Shown: positions 15,697 through 24,297 of the stretch, one piece after another
Numbering within the stretch: position 1 is the first letter of the stretch
Layout of the letters: the number at the start of each line of letters is the position of its first letter
DNA from: Amnibacterium sp.
GTDB taxonomy: Bacteria > Actinomycetota > Actinomycetes > Actinomycetales > Microbacteriaceae
Length of the DNA: 64,000 nt
Direction of reading: 5' to 3'
Assembly: GCF_025463795.1 (NCBI RefSeq)
Contig: NZ_JAODBE010000070.1
Span: 1-64,000, forward strand
Notes under the pieces: generated by a model
Told to the model about the DNA's origin: nothing
Database searches by the model: none
Seen by the model: only the letters and a program-made list of their open reading frames with translations
Position numbers and translations under genes: made by a program

Positions 15697-17882
15697 CAGC
15701 GTCCACCCATCCGGCGCACGGCCTCCTCGAGGCCGCGGACGACCTCCTCGGTCCGGGCGATGGCGGCTCGTTCCAGCACCTTGGAGATGCTGGGGCTGGC
15801 TTCGCCGCCGGTGACGCGCAGCACCGGCTGATCCAGCCAGTCGAAGAACCGCCGCTGCACCTCGTCGGCCAGCCACCCGCCGTACGAGGTGCCGAGGGCG
15901 CCCTGCTCGACGATGAGGACCGCGTTGGTCTTCCGGACGCTTTCGCCGATCGTGTCCCAATCGATCGAGGCGCGGTCCAGCCAGCGGAGGTCGATCACCT
16001 CCGCGTCGACGCCCGTCTGCTGCACTGCCTCGAGCGCGTGCCGCACCATCGAGAGATAGCTGAGCACGGTGACGTCCGCGCCCTCTCGTCGGACCGCAGC
16101 CCGTCCGATCGGCAGCCGGTAGTCGAGATCACCGGCCGGGGCCTCCTCCGGGAGGGCGTACAGGTCGACGTGCTCGATCACGAGAACGGGGTCGTCGAGG
16201 GCGAGGGCGGTGTTCATGAGCCCGATGTAGTCCGCCGCGGTCGAGGGGGCGACGATCCGCCACCCGGGTGAGGTCGAGAAGATCCCGGCCGGGTCCATCA
16301 GGTGCTGGGAGCCGTATCCCGATCCCATCGCCACCTTCGTGCGCAGGACGAGCGGGACCGGGTTGACACCGCCGAACATGTGGCGCGCCTTGCCGATCTG
16401 GTTGAACACCTGATCGGCCGCGACCCAGAGGAAGTCGGGGTACATGAACTCGACCACCGGCCGGAACCGGCCGTCGAGGGCCACCCCTCCTGCCAGGCCT
16501 GCGAACGCGTTCTCGCTGATCGGGGTGCCGAGCACCCTGCCCGGGTAGGCCTTGGCCAGGCCCTTCGTCGCGCCGTTCGTGCCGCCGTTCAACCGGTGCA
16601 CGTCCTCGCCGAGCACGATGATCCTCGGATCCTCGGCCATGCGCCGGTCCATCACACCCGCGACGAAGTCGACGAACCTGCCGCTGTCCTTCGGTCCCTC
16701 GTCGTCGAGCGGCTCCAGGAAGCGCCCGCCGGCGAGCTCGCTGCCGTCGCCGCGGATGCCGACGTCGACGAACTCGGGGTCCGGCCAGAGCTCCGGCCGG
16801 ATGCGCCGCTTGCCCGCGGCGTCGGGATCGGGCTCGGTGAGGCGATCGGCGACCTCGCGCATCGCCTCGACCGCCTGGGTGCGCACCGAGGCGATCTCCG
16901 CCTCGCCGATCAGGCCGAGCCCGAGCATCTCGCTCCCGACGCGCTCCAACGGGTCGCGAGCACGCCACTCGGCCTCCTCGGTCTTGGCGCGGTACCCGAA
17001 CGCGCTGCCGTGGTACGGGCCGTTCTGGTGGAAGAACCGGTACACCTCCGCCTCGACGACCGCCGGACCGCCACCGCCTCGGATGCGGTCGCCGACTTCC
17101 GTCATCGCGAGGTGGACGGCCAGTGGATCCATGCCGTCGACCCGCCAGGAGGGGATGCCGAATCCCGGCCCGCGCCCGGAGAGGCGGTGCTCGCCGGTGG
17201 CCTCCGCCACGGTGGTCGACACGGCGTAGAGGTTGTTCTCGATGAAGAAGACGAAGGGGAGCGTCCACGCGGCGGCGAGGTTCATCGTCTCCAGGACGGA
17301 GCCGATGTTCACCGCGCCGTCACCGAAGTAGCTGACGGTGAGATCCGTCGTTCCGGACTGCCGCTGGGCGTAGGAGTTGCCCGCGCCCATCGGCACACCG
17401 CCACCGACGATCGCGTTCGTGCCGAGGGCGCCCGCTTCGAGCCACTGCAGGTGCATCGATCCCCCGCGTCCGGCGCAGAACCCCTGCGCGAGCCCCAGGA
17501 TCTCGGCGAGCGTCCGCTGCAGCACCCGGTCGACGTCGCCGGTGACGAGGGCGCTCAGGTCCAGGTCTCCCCCGGTCACGTGGGTGAGCGCCTTCGCGAG
17601 GAACTGATGGTGCCCCCGGTGCGACCCGTTGACGCCGTCGGACGATCGCAGGCCGATGATCGAGCCGACCGCGCCGCCCTCCTGGCCGATGCTCGAGTGG
17701 GCCGGCCCGTGCACGAGGCCCTCCCCCGCGAGCTCGAGCACGGTCTCCTCGAACGCGCGGATCAGGTGCAGCTCGGCCAGCATGCCCCCGAGCAGCGCCG
17801 GATCGGCCGCCCGCCAGTCCTCCGGGGTGCTTTCGAGACGCACCCACGGCACGGCTGCTTCGAGTCGTTCATGCTTCGGCAT
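15696..17882 (-). CDS. Fused 2-oxoacid dehydrogenase E1 (alpha and beta subunits in one chain)
   Basis: 728 residues from ATG 17882; the upstream extension in the track is non-coding. Residues ~25-350 are an E1-alpha domain with the thiamine-diphosphate motif GDGAVNIGSVLETMN...ENN (187-217) and a phosphorylation-loop-like HGSAFGYR. Residues ~395-728 are an E1-beta domain (FVDFVAGVMDRRMAED, VLGEDVHRLNGGTNGATKGL, and the terminal beta-domain fold). The enzyme decarboxylates a 2-oxoacid and loads the E2 lipoyl group. Alpha and beta are usually separate genes; a single chain is an uncommon but known arrangement. The substrate (acetoin, pyruvate or branched-chain oxoacid) cannot be fixed. Its promoter, TTGAGA-18-TACACT, holds a GntR-type palindrome in the spacer. 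Confidence 0.86.
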   Translation of the reverse strand: MPKHERLEAAVPWVRLESTPEDWRAADPALLGGMLAELHLIRAFEETVLELAGEGLVHGPAHSSIGQEGGAVGSIIGLRSSDGVNGSHRGHHQFLAKALTHVTGGDLDLSALVTGDVDRVLQRTLAEILGLAQGFCAGRGGSMHLQWLEAGALGTNAIVGGGVPMGAGNSYAQRQSGTTDLTVSYFGDGAVNIGSVLETMNLAAAWTLPFVFFIENNLYAVSTTVAEATGEHRLSGRGPGFGIPSWRVDGMDPLAVHLAMTEVGDRIRGGGGPAVVEAEVYRFFHQNGPYHGSAFGYRAKTEEAEWRARDPLERVGSEMLGLGLIGEAEIASVRTQAVEAMREVADRLTEPDPDAAGKRRIRPELWPDPEFVDVGIRGDGSELAGGRFLEPLDDEGPKDSGRFVDFVAGVMDRRMAEDPRIIVLGEDVHRLNGGTNGATKGLAKAYPGRVLGTPISENAFAGLAGGVALDGRFRPVVEFMYPDFLWVAADQVFNQIGKARHMFGGVNPVPLVLRTKVAMGSGYGSQHLMDPAGIFSTSPGWRIVAPSTAADYIGLMNTALALDDPVLVIEHVDLYALPEEAPAGDLDYRLPIGRAAVRREGADVTVLSYLSMVRHALEAVQQTGVDAEVIDLRWLDRASIDWDTIGESVRKTNAVLIVEQGALGTSYGGWLADEVQRRFFDWLDQPVLRVTGGEASPSISKVLERAAIARTEEVVRGLEEAVRRMGGR

Positions 17883-17935
17883 CGTCCAGGTCGTCCCAAC
17901 GTCGTCGGTGGGCCCGCGTCGCGGCGAGCGAGGCC

Positions 17936-18023
17936 AGTGTATGGACTCATTGGCGACAATCTCAACGGCCCCTCGCCCGAAATACGCGAAATCGGGTACA
18001 GTGGGCCGCACGTTGTATCCAAT
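17936..18023. promoter_or_regulatory. Divergent promoters with two TTGN4CAA GntR-type sites, 63 bp apart
   Basis: Minus-strand promoter for E1-E2: -35 TTGAGA (complement of 17960-17965), 18-bp spacer, -10 TACACT (complement of 17936-17941). The palindrome ATTGGCGACAAT (17949-17960) lies within its spacer. On the other side GTTGTATCCAAT (18012-18023) follows a plausible -10 TACAGT (17997-18002) for the VOC-GntR-aldehyde dehydrogenase operon. Both fit TTG-N4-CAA, the type bound by FadR/FCD-family GntR proteins. The adjacent GntR gene is the natural candidate. The two sites start 63 bp apart, six turns of helix. Confidence 0.6.
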
Positions 18024-18036
18024 CAAGGAGGATCGG

Positions 18037-18564
18037 ATGGGGCTTCCCGGCCTGCGCGGCACCGACCACATCGGCTTCACCGTGCCGGATCTGGACGAGG
18101 CCGATCACTTCTTCACCCAGGTCATCGGCTGCGAGCGCGTCTACTCGCTCGGCCCGTTCGAGCACCCGGACGACGACTGGATGCAGGAGCGTCTCGGCGT
18201 GCACCCCCGAACAGTCATGCGACGTCTGCACTTCTACCGCTGCGGACACGGCTCGAACTTCGAGGTCTTCTCCTACGACGCAGCGGACGGGCAGCGCCCG
18301 CAGCCGCGGAACAGCGATCTCGGCGGCCATCACCTCGCGTTCTACGTCGACGACATGGACGCGGGCGTGGCGCACCTGCACGCGAACGGGATCCGCGTGC
18401 TCGGGGAGCCGACGCGCAGCAGCAACGCCAGCGAGGGGCAGCGGTGGGTCTACTTCCTGTCCCCCTGGGGCATGCAGTTCGAGCTGGTGAGCTTCCCCGA
18501 CGGGAAGGCCTACGAGCGGGACGCCCCGGTGCTGCTCTGGCACCCCACCCATCCGGCCGACTGA
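18037..18564 (+). CDS. VOC-superfamily metalloprotein (glyoxalase/extradiol dioxygenase-like)
   Basis: 175 residues from ATG 18037 with an excellent AAGGAGG site. Two babbab modules are visible. The first starts GTDHIGFTVPDLDEADHFF and carries a metal-ligand-type His (GTDHIGF), then FYRCGHGSNFEVFSYDA with a Glu ligand position. The second starts LGGHHLAFYVDDMDAGVAHL and ends SPWGMQFELVSFP, again a His/Glu pair. That is the metal-binding arrangement of the superfamily. Likely a lyase, isomerase or dioxygenase acting on an oxidised intermediate. It leads the operon with the GntR regulator and aldehyde dehydrogenase and is divergent from the E1-E2 operon, so it probably belongs to the same pathway. 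Confidence 0.78.
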   Translation: MGLPGLRGTDHIGFTVPDLDEADHFFTQVIGCERVYSLGPFEHPDDDWMQERLGVHPRTVMRRLHFYRCGHGSNFEVFSYDAADGQRPQPRNSDLGGHHLAFYVDDMDAGVAHLHANGIRVLGEPTRSSNASEGQRWVYFLSPWGMQFELVSFPDGKAYERDAPVLLWHPTHPAD

Positions 18565-18597
18565 CCCCACCGGCTGTCTGAGAACGGGAGGAGCGCG

Positions 18598-19311
18598 GTG
18601 TCCGCGACAGAAGTGCTGCGCGAGGGCGTGACCGGCGCCAGGATCGCCGCCGAGCTGCGCTCGGCGATCCTCACGGGCGAGTACGCGCCGGGCGCCAGGA
18701 TCCGGCAGGAGGACCTGGCCGCCCGCTACGGCGCCAGCCGCGTCCCCGTCCGCGAGGCGCTCCGGATCCTCGAGGCGGACGGCCTCGTCACGCTCGTGGC
18801 CAACACCGGCGCCTGGGTCGCCCGGCTGAGCCTCGCGGAGTGCGAGGAGATGTACCGGATACGGGAGAAGCTCGAGCCCCTGCTGATCGCGACGAGCATC
18901 CCGGGGCTGGGCGACCAGACGATCCGACGGCTCGAGGAGCTTGCCACGGAGATGGAGGCCGGCACCGACGTCGAGGCGTTCCTCCGTCTCGATCGGGAGT
19001 TCCACCTCCTCTCCTACTCCGGGGCCGAGACGACCCTGCTCGGCGATCTCGTCCACCGCCTGTGGAACACCACCCAGCACTACCGGCGCGCGTACACCCT
19101 GCTCCTCGACGGGGGCAGCAACCGGATCGTGCACGACGAGCACCACCTCCTCGTCACCGCGATCGCCGCCCACGACGGCGAGGACGCCGAACGGGTGCTG
19201 ATCGGGCACATCCGTCGCACCCGCCTGCAACTCGAGCTCCATCCCGAGCTCTTCGACGATCTCGGAACGGGGCGGACGCCCGCGAGCCAGAACCGGAAGG
19301 ACCTCCTATGA
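18598..19311 (+). CDS. GntR-family regulator, FCD subfamily
   Basis: 237 residues beginning at GTG 18598 behind GGGAGGAG. The N-terminal winged HTH (ARIAAELRSAILTGEYAPGA, then LAARYGASRVPVREALRIL) runs to ~75. The C-terminal all-helical FCD effector domain spans ~85-220 with its metal-binding set: Asp/His in RLDREFHLLSYS, His in DEHHLLVTAIAAHDG and IGHIRR. FCD regulators usually bind carboxylic acids and repress catabolic operons. The gene lies inside the operon it probably controls, between the VOC protein and aldehyde dehydrogenase, with candidate operators upstream at 17949 and 18012. Its stop overlaps the next start (ATGA). Confidence 0.88.
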   Translation: MSATEVLREGVTGARIAAELRSAILTGEYAPGARIRQEDLAARYGASRVPVREALRILEADGLVTLVANTGAWVARLSLAECEEMYRIREKLEPLLIATSIPGLGDQTIRRLEELATEMEAGTDVEAFLRLDREFHLLSYSGAETTLLGDLVHRLWNTTQHYRRAYTLLLDGGSNRIVHDEHHLLVTAIAAHDGEDAERVLIGHIRRTRLQLELHPELFDDLGTGRTPASQNRKDLL

Positions 19312-20780
19312 CCACCCTCGCCCCCGGCGCAACGGCCCCTCGCCGGAGCGACCAGTCGCTCTTCGCCGACCTCTACATCGACGGCGCCTGGCGCGCCGGA
19401 TCGGACGGACGCCGCTTCCCGGTCGTCGACCCCTCGGACGGCTCCACCATCACCGAGTTCGCCATCGCCTCGGACTCGGATTGCGATGCGGCCATCGCGG
19501 CCGCCGAGGCCGCGTTCCCGGCGTGGGCCGCGACCGCGCCGCGGGAGCGCTCAGAGATCCTGCGTCGCGCCTACGAGATCCTGACCGACGAGGTCGAGAT
19601 CTTCGCGGAGATCATGGTGCGCGAGAACGGGAAGGCGTGGCCGGACGCGATGGGCGAGGCCGCGTACGCGAAGGAGTTCTTCCGCTGGTTCGCGGAGGAG
19701 GCCGTCCGGATCCCGGGCGACTACCGCCTCTCACCCGCCGGTGACAAGCGCATCGTCGTCACCCGGCAGCCGATCGGCGTCTCCCTGCTGATCACCCCCT
19801 GGAACTTCCCGGCGGCCATGGCGACACGCAAGCTGGCCCCGGCACTCGCCGCCGGCTGCACCATGATCCTGAAGCCCGCGCGCGAGACGCCGCTCACCGC
19901 CGCGTACATGGTCGACGTGCTGGAGCGCGCCGGCGTGCCGCGCGGCGTCGTGAACCTCATCACGCCCGTTCCGACAGGACCGGCGATCGCCCGGATGCTG
20001 CAGCACCCGGCGGTCCGCAAGCTCTCCTTCACGGGAAGCACGGAGGTCGGCCGGGAGCTGCTGCACCAATGCGCCGACACGGTCGTCTCCGCCTCGATGG
20101 AGCTCGGCGGCAACGCTCCGCTCATCGTGCTGCCCGGTGCGGACCTCGACGTCGCCATCGACGGAGCCCTGCTCGCGAAGATGCGCAACGGCGGCTCGGC
20201 GTGCACCGCGGCGAACCGGTTCTACGTCCACTCCTCCCTGCACGATCGGTTCGTGCAGCGGTTCGGCGAGCGCCTGTCGGCACTGCGGATGGGGAAGGGG
20301 CTGGAGCGCACCAACGACCTCGGCGCACTCGTCTCCTTCGCGGAGCGCGACAAGGTCGCGGATCTCGTCGCGACCGCCGTGGACGAAGGGGCGGAGGTGG
20401 CCGTCGGAGGGAAGCCCTCCGAGGTCGGAGCCTTCTACGAGCCCACCCTGCTGACCGGTGTCGCGCACGGCAGCACGATCAACCGCACCGAGATCTTCGG
20501 GCCGGTCACGGCGGTCGTCCGCTTCGACGACGTCGACGACGCGGTGCGGCAGGCCAACGACACGATCTTCGGCCTCATGGCCTACGTCTTCGGGGAGGAG
20601 CGGGCCGCGATGCAGGTCGCGCAACGTCTCGACGCGGGCATGGTCGCCGTCAACCGTGGAGTGGTCAGCGACCCGGCCGCCCCCTTCGGCGGCACGAAGC
20701 AGAGCGGACTCGGCCGAGAGGGCAGCTCCGAGGGCATCCTCGAGTTCCTCGAGGAGAAGTACATCGCCGTCACGGCGTGA
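19308..20780 (+). CDS. Aldehyde dehydrogenase, succinate-semialdehyde dehydrogenase-like
   Basis: 490-residue NAD(P)-dependent aldehyde dehydrogenase. Cofactor-site motifs TPWNFPAAM (~163-171) and KPARETPLTA (~189-198), the general base in MELGGNAPL (Glu265) and the nucleophile in GGSACTAANRF (Cys299) are all present, followed by the oligomerisation motif PFGGTKQSGLGREGSSEG. It belongs to the GabD/vanillin-dehydrogenase broad group, oxidising a semialdehyde or aromatic aldehyde to its acid. The ATG overlaps the GntR stop, giving translational coupling. It converges on the LacI gene, with only three bases between the stops. Confidence 0.86.
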   Translation: MTTLAPGATAPRRSDQSLFADLYIDGAWRAGSDGRRFPVVDPSDGSTITEFAIASDSDCDAAIAAAEAAFPAWAATAPRERSEILRRAYEILTDEVEIFAEIMVRENGKAWPDAMGEAAYAKEFFRWFAEEAVRIPGDYRLSPAGDKRIVVTRQPIGVSLLITPWNFPAAMATRKLAPALAAGCTMILKPARETPLTAAYMVDVLERAGVPRGVVNLITPVPTGPAIARMLQHPAVRKLSFTGSTEVGRELLHQCADTVVSASMELGGNAPLIVLPGADLDVAIDGALLAKMRNGGSACTAANRFYVHSSLHDRFVQRFGERLSALRMGKGLERTNDLGALVSFAERDKVADLVATAVDEGAEVAVGGKPSEVGAFYEPTLLTGVAHGSTINRTEIFGPVTAVVRFDDVDDAVRQANDTIFGLMAYVFGEERAAMQVAQRLDAGMVAVNRGVVSDPAAPFGGTKQSGLGREGSSEGILEFLEEKYIAVTA

Positions 20781-20783
20781 GCT

Positions 20784-21824
20784 TCAGCCGGGGGCGGCGT
20801 GCACCTGGTCGGGTGGGGCGGTCGATCCCCGAACGACCAGGTGCACCGGGAGCACGATCCGCACGGGTGAGACGCCGGTGGCTTCCGCTTCCAGCTGGCC
20901 GAGCAGGAGCCGGGCCGCCTCTGCACCGAGATCGAAGTGGGGCACACGCACGGTCGTCATCGGCGGTTGGAAGTCGCCGGCGAACGGCATGTCGTTGAAT
21001 CCCACCACCGAGACGTCGTCGGGACAGCGCAGGCCCTCCGCCCGCAGCGCGTGATACGCACCGAGCGCCAGCAGGTCGTTCCCGGCGACGATCGCGGTCG
21101 GCCGGTCGGCCGGATCGCCGAGTACGCCACGGGTGAGGCGCGTCCCCTCGTCGACGGAGTAGGCGGCAGCCGCCACGACCCGGCCCTCGAGCCCGAGCTC
21201 CGCGCAGCGGGTGACGAACGCGGCGGCACGGATCGTTCCGGTGGAGAAGCTGGCGGGGCCGGCGAGGTGGACCACACGGCGATGACCCAACGCGGCGAGG
21301 TGATCCAGCACGTCGCGGATGCCGGCCGCGTCGTCGCCGACCACGGCCGGGAACGGTATGCCGCGTGCGTCCCTGTTCACCATCACCGCCTTGATGCCGC
21401 GCTCGAACACCTCGGCGGCGGCGGCGTGCTCGCTGTGACCGGTCGCGAAGATCAACCCGTCGACCTGCCGTTGCAGGAGCGAGTCGACGAGGAGGCGCTC
21501 GAGGTCGTCCCTCCCGTCGGTGTTCACGATCACCGCCGAGTATCCGCGCGGCGCCAACGCGCTCTCGATGCCGCGCACCATCGGCGGGAAGATGGGATTG
21601 GTGAGGTCGGGGACCACCACGCCCACCGTGAGGGATGAACTCGTCCTGAGGCCCCGGGCGATCGAGTTCGGCGTGTAGCCGAGTTGTTTCGCCGCCCTGC
21701 GCACCCGGGCCACGGTGGCGCGGTTCACGCGCCCCTCGGTCTTGGGATTGAGGGCACGGGAGACGGTTCCCGCGTGGACGCCCGCGAGCCGGGCGACGTC
21801 CGCGATGGTCGCCCGGGTCGTCAC
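20784..21824 (-). CDS. LacI-family transcriptional repressor
   Basis: 346 residues, starting with GTG or ATG in a minus-strand operon. N-terminal HTH ATIADVARLAGVHAGTVSRALN (5-26) with a hinge helix around 50-60 (YTPNSIARGLRT), then a periplasmic-binding-protein-like sensor domain with TVGVVVPDLTNPIFPPMVRG and VVGFNDMPFAGDFQPPMTTV. It is the last gene of the operon dehydrogenase - M24 hydrolase - lacI. Two LacI-type palindromes, GCAAACGTTTGC and GCAAACGATTGC, lie in the divergent control region 2.3 kb upstream and fit this repressor. The effector is probably the substrate imported by the adjacent Liv-type transporter. Confidence 0.88.
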   Translation of the reverse strand: MTTRATIADVARLAGVHAGTVSRALNPKTEGRVNRATVARVRRAAKQLGYTPNSIARGLRTSSSLTVGVVVPDLTNPIFPPMVRGIESALAPRGYSAVIVNTDGRDDLERLLVDSLLQRQVDGLIFATGHSEHAAAAEVFERGIKAVMVNRDARGIPFPAVVGDDAAGIRDVLDHLAALGHRRVVHLAGPASFSTGTIRAAAFVTRCAELGLEGRVVAAAAYSVDEGTRLTRGVLGDPADRPTAIVAGNDLLALGAYHALRAEGLRCPDDVSVVGFNDMPFAGDFQPPMTTVRVPHFDLGAEAARLLLGQLEAEATGVSPVRIVLPVHLVVRGSTAPPDQVHAAPG

Positions 21825-21864
21825 GGCGCCACCCTAGCCATGCGGGACGGCTGCATGACGGACG

Positions 21865-23136
21865 TCAGTACTCGTGGGTGACGAACAGCTCCTGGGAGGG
21901 GAACTTCGTGAGGACGTGGGCGCCGGAGGGGGTGACGACGACCTCCTCCTCGATCCGGGCGCCCGAGTAGCCGTCGGATGCAGGGCAATAGGTCTCCAAC
22001 GCGAAGACCATCCCGGACTGCACCTCGATCGGGTTGTCCAGGCTGTTCAGCCGCGAGATGATCGGCCGCTCGTGCAGGCCGAGCCCGAGGCCGTGGCCGA
22101 ACTGCAGGCCGAACGCGGCGAGCTCGTTCGCGAAGCCGAACTCCTCGGCCTTGGGCCACCGACGTGCGATGTCGTCCGTGCCGACGCCCGCCTTCACGGT
22201 CGCGATCGCCGCGTCCATCCACTCGCGGGCCTTCGCGTACGCGTCGCGCTGACTCGAGGTGCTGGCACCGACGGCGAAGGTGCGGTAGTAGCAGGTCCGG
22301 TAGCCGTTGAACGAGTGGATGATGTCGAAGAAGGCCTGGTCTCCTGGCCGGATGATGCGATCGGTGAAGTTGTGGGGGTGGGGGTTGCACCGCTCCCCGG
22401 AGATGGAGTTGATGGCCTCGACCTGGTCCGACCCCATCTCGTAGAGCCGCTTGCTCGCGAGTGCGACGATCTGGTTCTCGCGCACGCCGGGCTTCAACGC
22501 CTCGACGATGTCCTGGTACACCCCGTCGACCATCGCCGCCGCCTGGTTCAGCAGCATGATCTCGTCCGCCGACTTGATCTGCCGGGCGTCCAGCATCAGC
22601 TGCTGGCAGTCGACGACCGTCAGGCCTTGGCGCTGCATCTCGAAGAGGAACGCCGGCTCGACGATGTCCAGCCCGACCGGAAGGTTCGCGACGCCCGCGT
22701 CCTCGAGGAGGCCTTTGATCTCGCGAACGGCGGACTCCATCAGGCCGGCCGACGGCGCGATCGCCCCGCGCATCCCGAGCATGCCCGGCCGGTTGTTCCC
22801 CTCCTCGAGCCAGGGCGAGTACAGCTTGTGGTGGCGAACCGCGGAGCCGAAGTCCCAGAGCATCGGCTCACCGCCCTTCGTGAGCAGCGAGTACCGCGTC
22901 ATCTTGTCCCCGAGCGCCCCTCCTACCCAGGACTGCGTGGTGTACCGGATGTTGTAGAAGTCGAAGAGCAGGAAGGCGCCGCACTCGCTGGACTCGAGGG
23001 CCGCTTTCGCGCGGCCGATCCGGTAGTCGCGGAGCCGGGGGAAGTCGACCCGCATCTCGTAGTCGACCGCCATCTGACCGAGGGCCATCGGCGGCTTCTC
23101 GGTCGCCGTGCTCTGCTCGCGCCACAGCGGCGTCAT
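21865..23136 (-). CDS. M24-family (pita-bread) hydrolase with a degraded metal site, creatinase/ectoine-hydrolase-like
   Basis: 423 residues. An N-terminal creatinase-like domain (~30-170) has LLFDFYNIRYTTQSWVGG. A C-terminal pita-bread domain (~190-415) has active-site His in CNPHPHNFTDR (~253-255). Of the five M24 metal ligands, Asp271 (FFDIIHSFNGY), His348 (FGHGLGLGLHERP), Glu381 (ALETYC) and Glu396 (GARIEE) are present. The second Asp is replaced by Cys282 in GYRTCYYRTF. Creatinase and ectoine hydrolase DoeA also break this position, so I expect C-N bond hydrolysis of a small molecule rather than Xaa-Pro peptidase activity. The ATG overlaps the upstream dehydrogenase stop. The neighbouring Liv importer and LacI regulator suggest a dedicated substrate. 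Confidence 0.75.
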   Translation of the reverse strand: MTPLWREQSTATEKPPMALGQMAVDYEMRVDFPRLRDYRIGRAKAALESSECGAFLLFDFYNIRYTTQSWVGGALGDKMTRYSLLTKGGEPMLWDFGSAVRHHKLYSPWLEEGNNRPGMLGMRGAIAPSAGLMESAVREIKGLLEDAGVANLPVGLDIVEPAFLFEMQRQGLTVVDCQQLMLDARQIKSADEIMLLNQAAAMVDGVYQDIVEALKPGVRENQIVALASKRLYEMGSDQVEAINSISGERCNPHPHNFTDRIIRPGDQAFFDIIHSFNGYRTCYYRTFAVGASTSSQRDAYAKAREWMDAAIATVKAGVGTDDIARRWPKAEEFGFANELAAFGLQFGHGLGLGLHERPIISRLNSLDNPIEVQSGMVFALETYCPASDGYSGARIEEEVVVTPSGAHVLTKFPSQELFVTHEY

Positions 23137-24104
23137 CGAACGACCTCGCTCACCGCGCGCGCCTCACGGGCCTGCTCCGGCAGTCCGTCATCGACCACCG
23201 CGTGCTCCGATTCGAGCGCGAGTCCGGCACCCCGCGCGACCTCGACGATCAACGTGGCGAAGTCCTCGTCCCGGTGGCCTGCTCCGACCGCGGCGGCCAC
23301 GAGCTGCGCTGTAGCGCTGGCCACGGGCATCGGCACATCGAGGTCGTGCGCCGCCGCGAGGCCGAGGTCGAAGTCCTTCCGAAGCAGAGGCATCGTGAAC
23401 GTCGGGGAGAAGTCGAGGTTCACGAGCGCCGGCGACTTGTAGCGGGTGAAGGTCGAGCCCATCACGGAGTCGTTGAGGAACTCGAGGAACGCCGCCCGGC
23501 TGACACCGCCGCGCTCGGCCAGCACGGTGATCTCGGCGAGCGACTGGGTGACCACGCCGAGGAACACGTTGTGGCAGATCTTCACCAGCCTCGCCACCTC
23601 GCCGTCGCCGACGTAGGTGACGCCACGACCGAAGTGCGCCAGCATCGGCTCGACCTCGTCGAAGGCCTCCCTCGGCCCGGAGACGGCGACCGTCAGCTTC
23701 CCGGCCTTGATCACCTTGGGATTGCCGCTCACCGGAGCGGCCAGGAGCACGGTTCCGAGCTCCGCCGCCCGTCGCCGCACCTCCTCGGAGGCGTCGACCG
23801 ACACGGTGGACGAGTCGACGATGATCCGGGGCCGTCGGCCCGGGTCGGTGAGCAGTCCGTCGTCGCCGGTCATCACGGCGTGCAGATCACTCGACGCGGA
23901 CACCATCGAGAAGACGATGTCGCAGGCGGCGAGCTCGACCGGTCGGTCGACGACGGTCGCGCCGTACTCGGCGAGGGGTTCGGCCTTGCTCCTCGTGCGG
24001 TTGTAGACCGTCACCTCGTAGCCGGCGTCGAGCAGCCGACGACAGAGCTGGAAGCCCATGCGTCCGGTACCGATCCAGCCGACACGTCCAGGATTCTCGG
24101 GCAC
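23133..24104 (-). CDS. Beta-hydroxyacid dehydrogenase (3-hydroxyisobutyrate/tartronate-semialdehyde type)
   Basis: 323 residues from GTG 24104, chosen because AGGGG stands five bases upstream; the track ORF runs far past it. Rossmann motif VGWIGTGRMGFQLCRRLL near the start, IIVDSSTVSVDASEEV, a substrate-loop APVSGNPKVIKAGKL and the catalytic lysine of VKICHNVFLGVV mark the 6-phosphogluconate dehydrogenase/HIBADH family. These oxidise small beta-hydroxyacids with NAD(P). The usual GG of the substrate loop (APVSGG) is APVSGN here, so the substrate differs from classical HIBADH. First gene of the operon with the M24 hydrolase and LacI repressor, driven by TTGACG-17-GATACT with an operator just after it. 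Confidence 0.82.
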   Translation of the reverse strand: MPENPGRVGWIGTGRMGFQLCRRLLDAGYEVTVYNRTRSKAEPLAEYGATVVDRPVELAACDIVFSMVSASSDLHAVMTGDDGLLTDPGRRPRIIVDSSTVSVDASEEVRRRAAELGTVLLAAPVSGNPKVIKAGKLTVAVSGPREAFDEVEPMLAHFGRGVTYVGDGEVARLVKICHNVFLGVVTQSLAEITVLAERGGVSRAAFLEFLNDSVMGSTFTRYKSPALVNLDFSPTFTMPLLRKDFDLGLAAAHDLDVPMPVASATAQLVAAAVGAGHRDEDFATLIVEVARGAGLALESEHAVVDDGLPEQAREARAVSEVVR

Positions 24105-24131
24105 GGAGACCCCTCTCACTGCATTGTGAAT

Positions 24132-24173
24132 GCAAACGTTTGCCAGTATCGATGCTTCTCCATCGACCGTCAA
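24132..24173 (-). promoter_or_regulatory. Promoter and LacI operator for the dehydrogenase-M24-lacI operon
   Basis: On the minus strand: -35 TTGACG (complement of 24168-24173), exactly 17 bases of spacer, -10 GATACT (complement of 24145-24150). Immediately downstream lies the perfect 12-base palindrome GCAAACGTTTGC (24132-24143) over the expected transcription start. The palindrome is of the classical LacI/GalR type with central CG. Repression by the operon's own LacI protein is inferred. Confidence 0.75.
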
Positions 24174-24297
24174 GCGACCCGCCCCACGAGGGACGTCCCG
24201 CGCCGTCTGGTGCCCAGAATGCCGGAGGAGTGCACAGATCCAGGTCCCTTCTCCGTGAGGCTCGACCGCCGCGACACGCCATGCCGGCCTCGGTCGA

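Noticed and set aside
16302-18581. 759-aa plus-strand ORF
   Set aside because: Antisense of the fused E1 gene that runs on out of frame into the VOC gene; no domain recognised.
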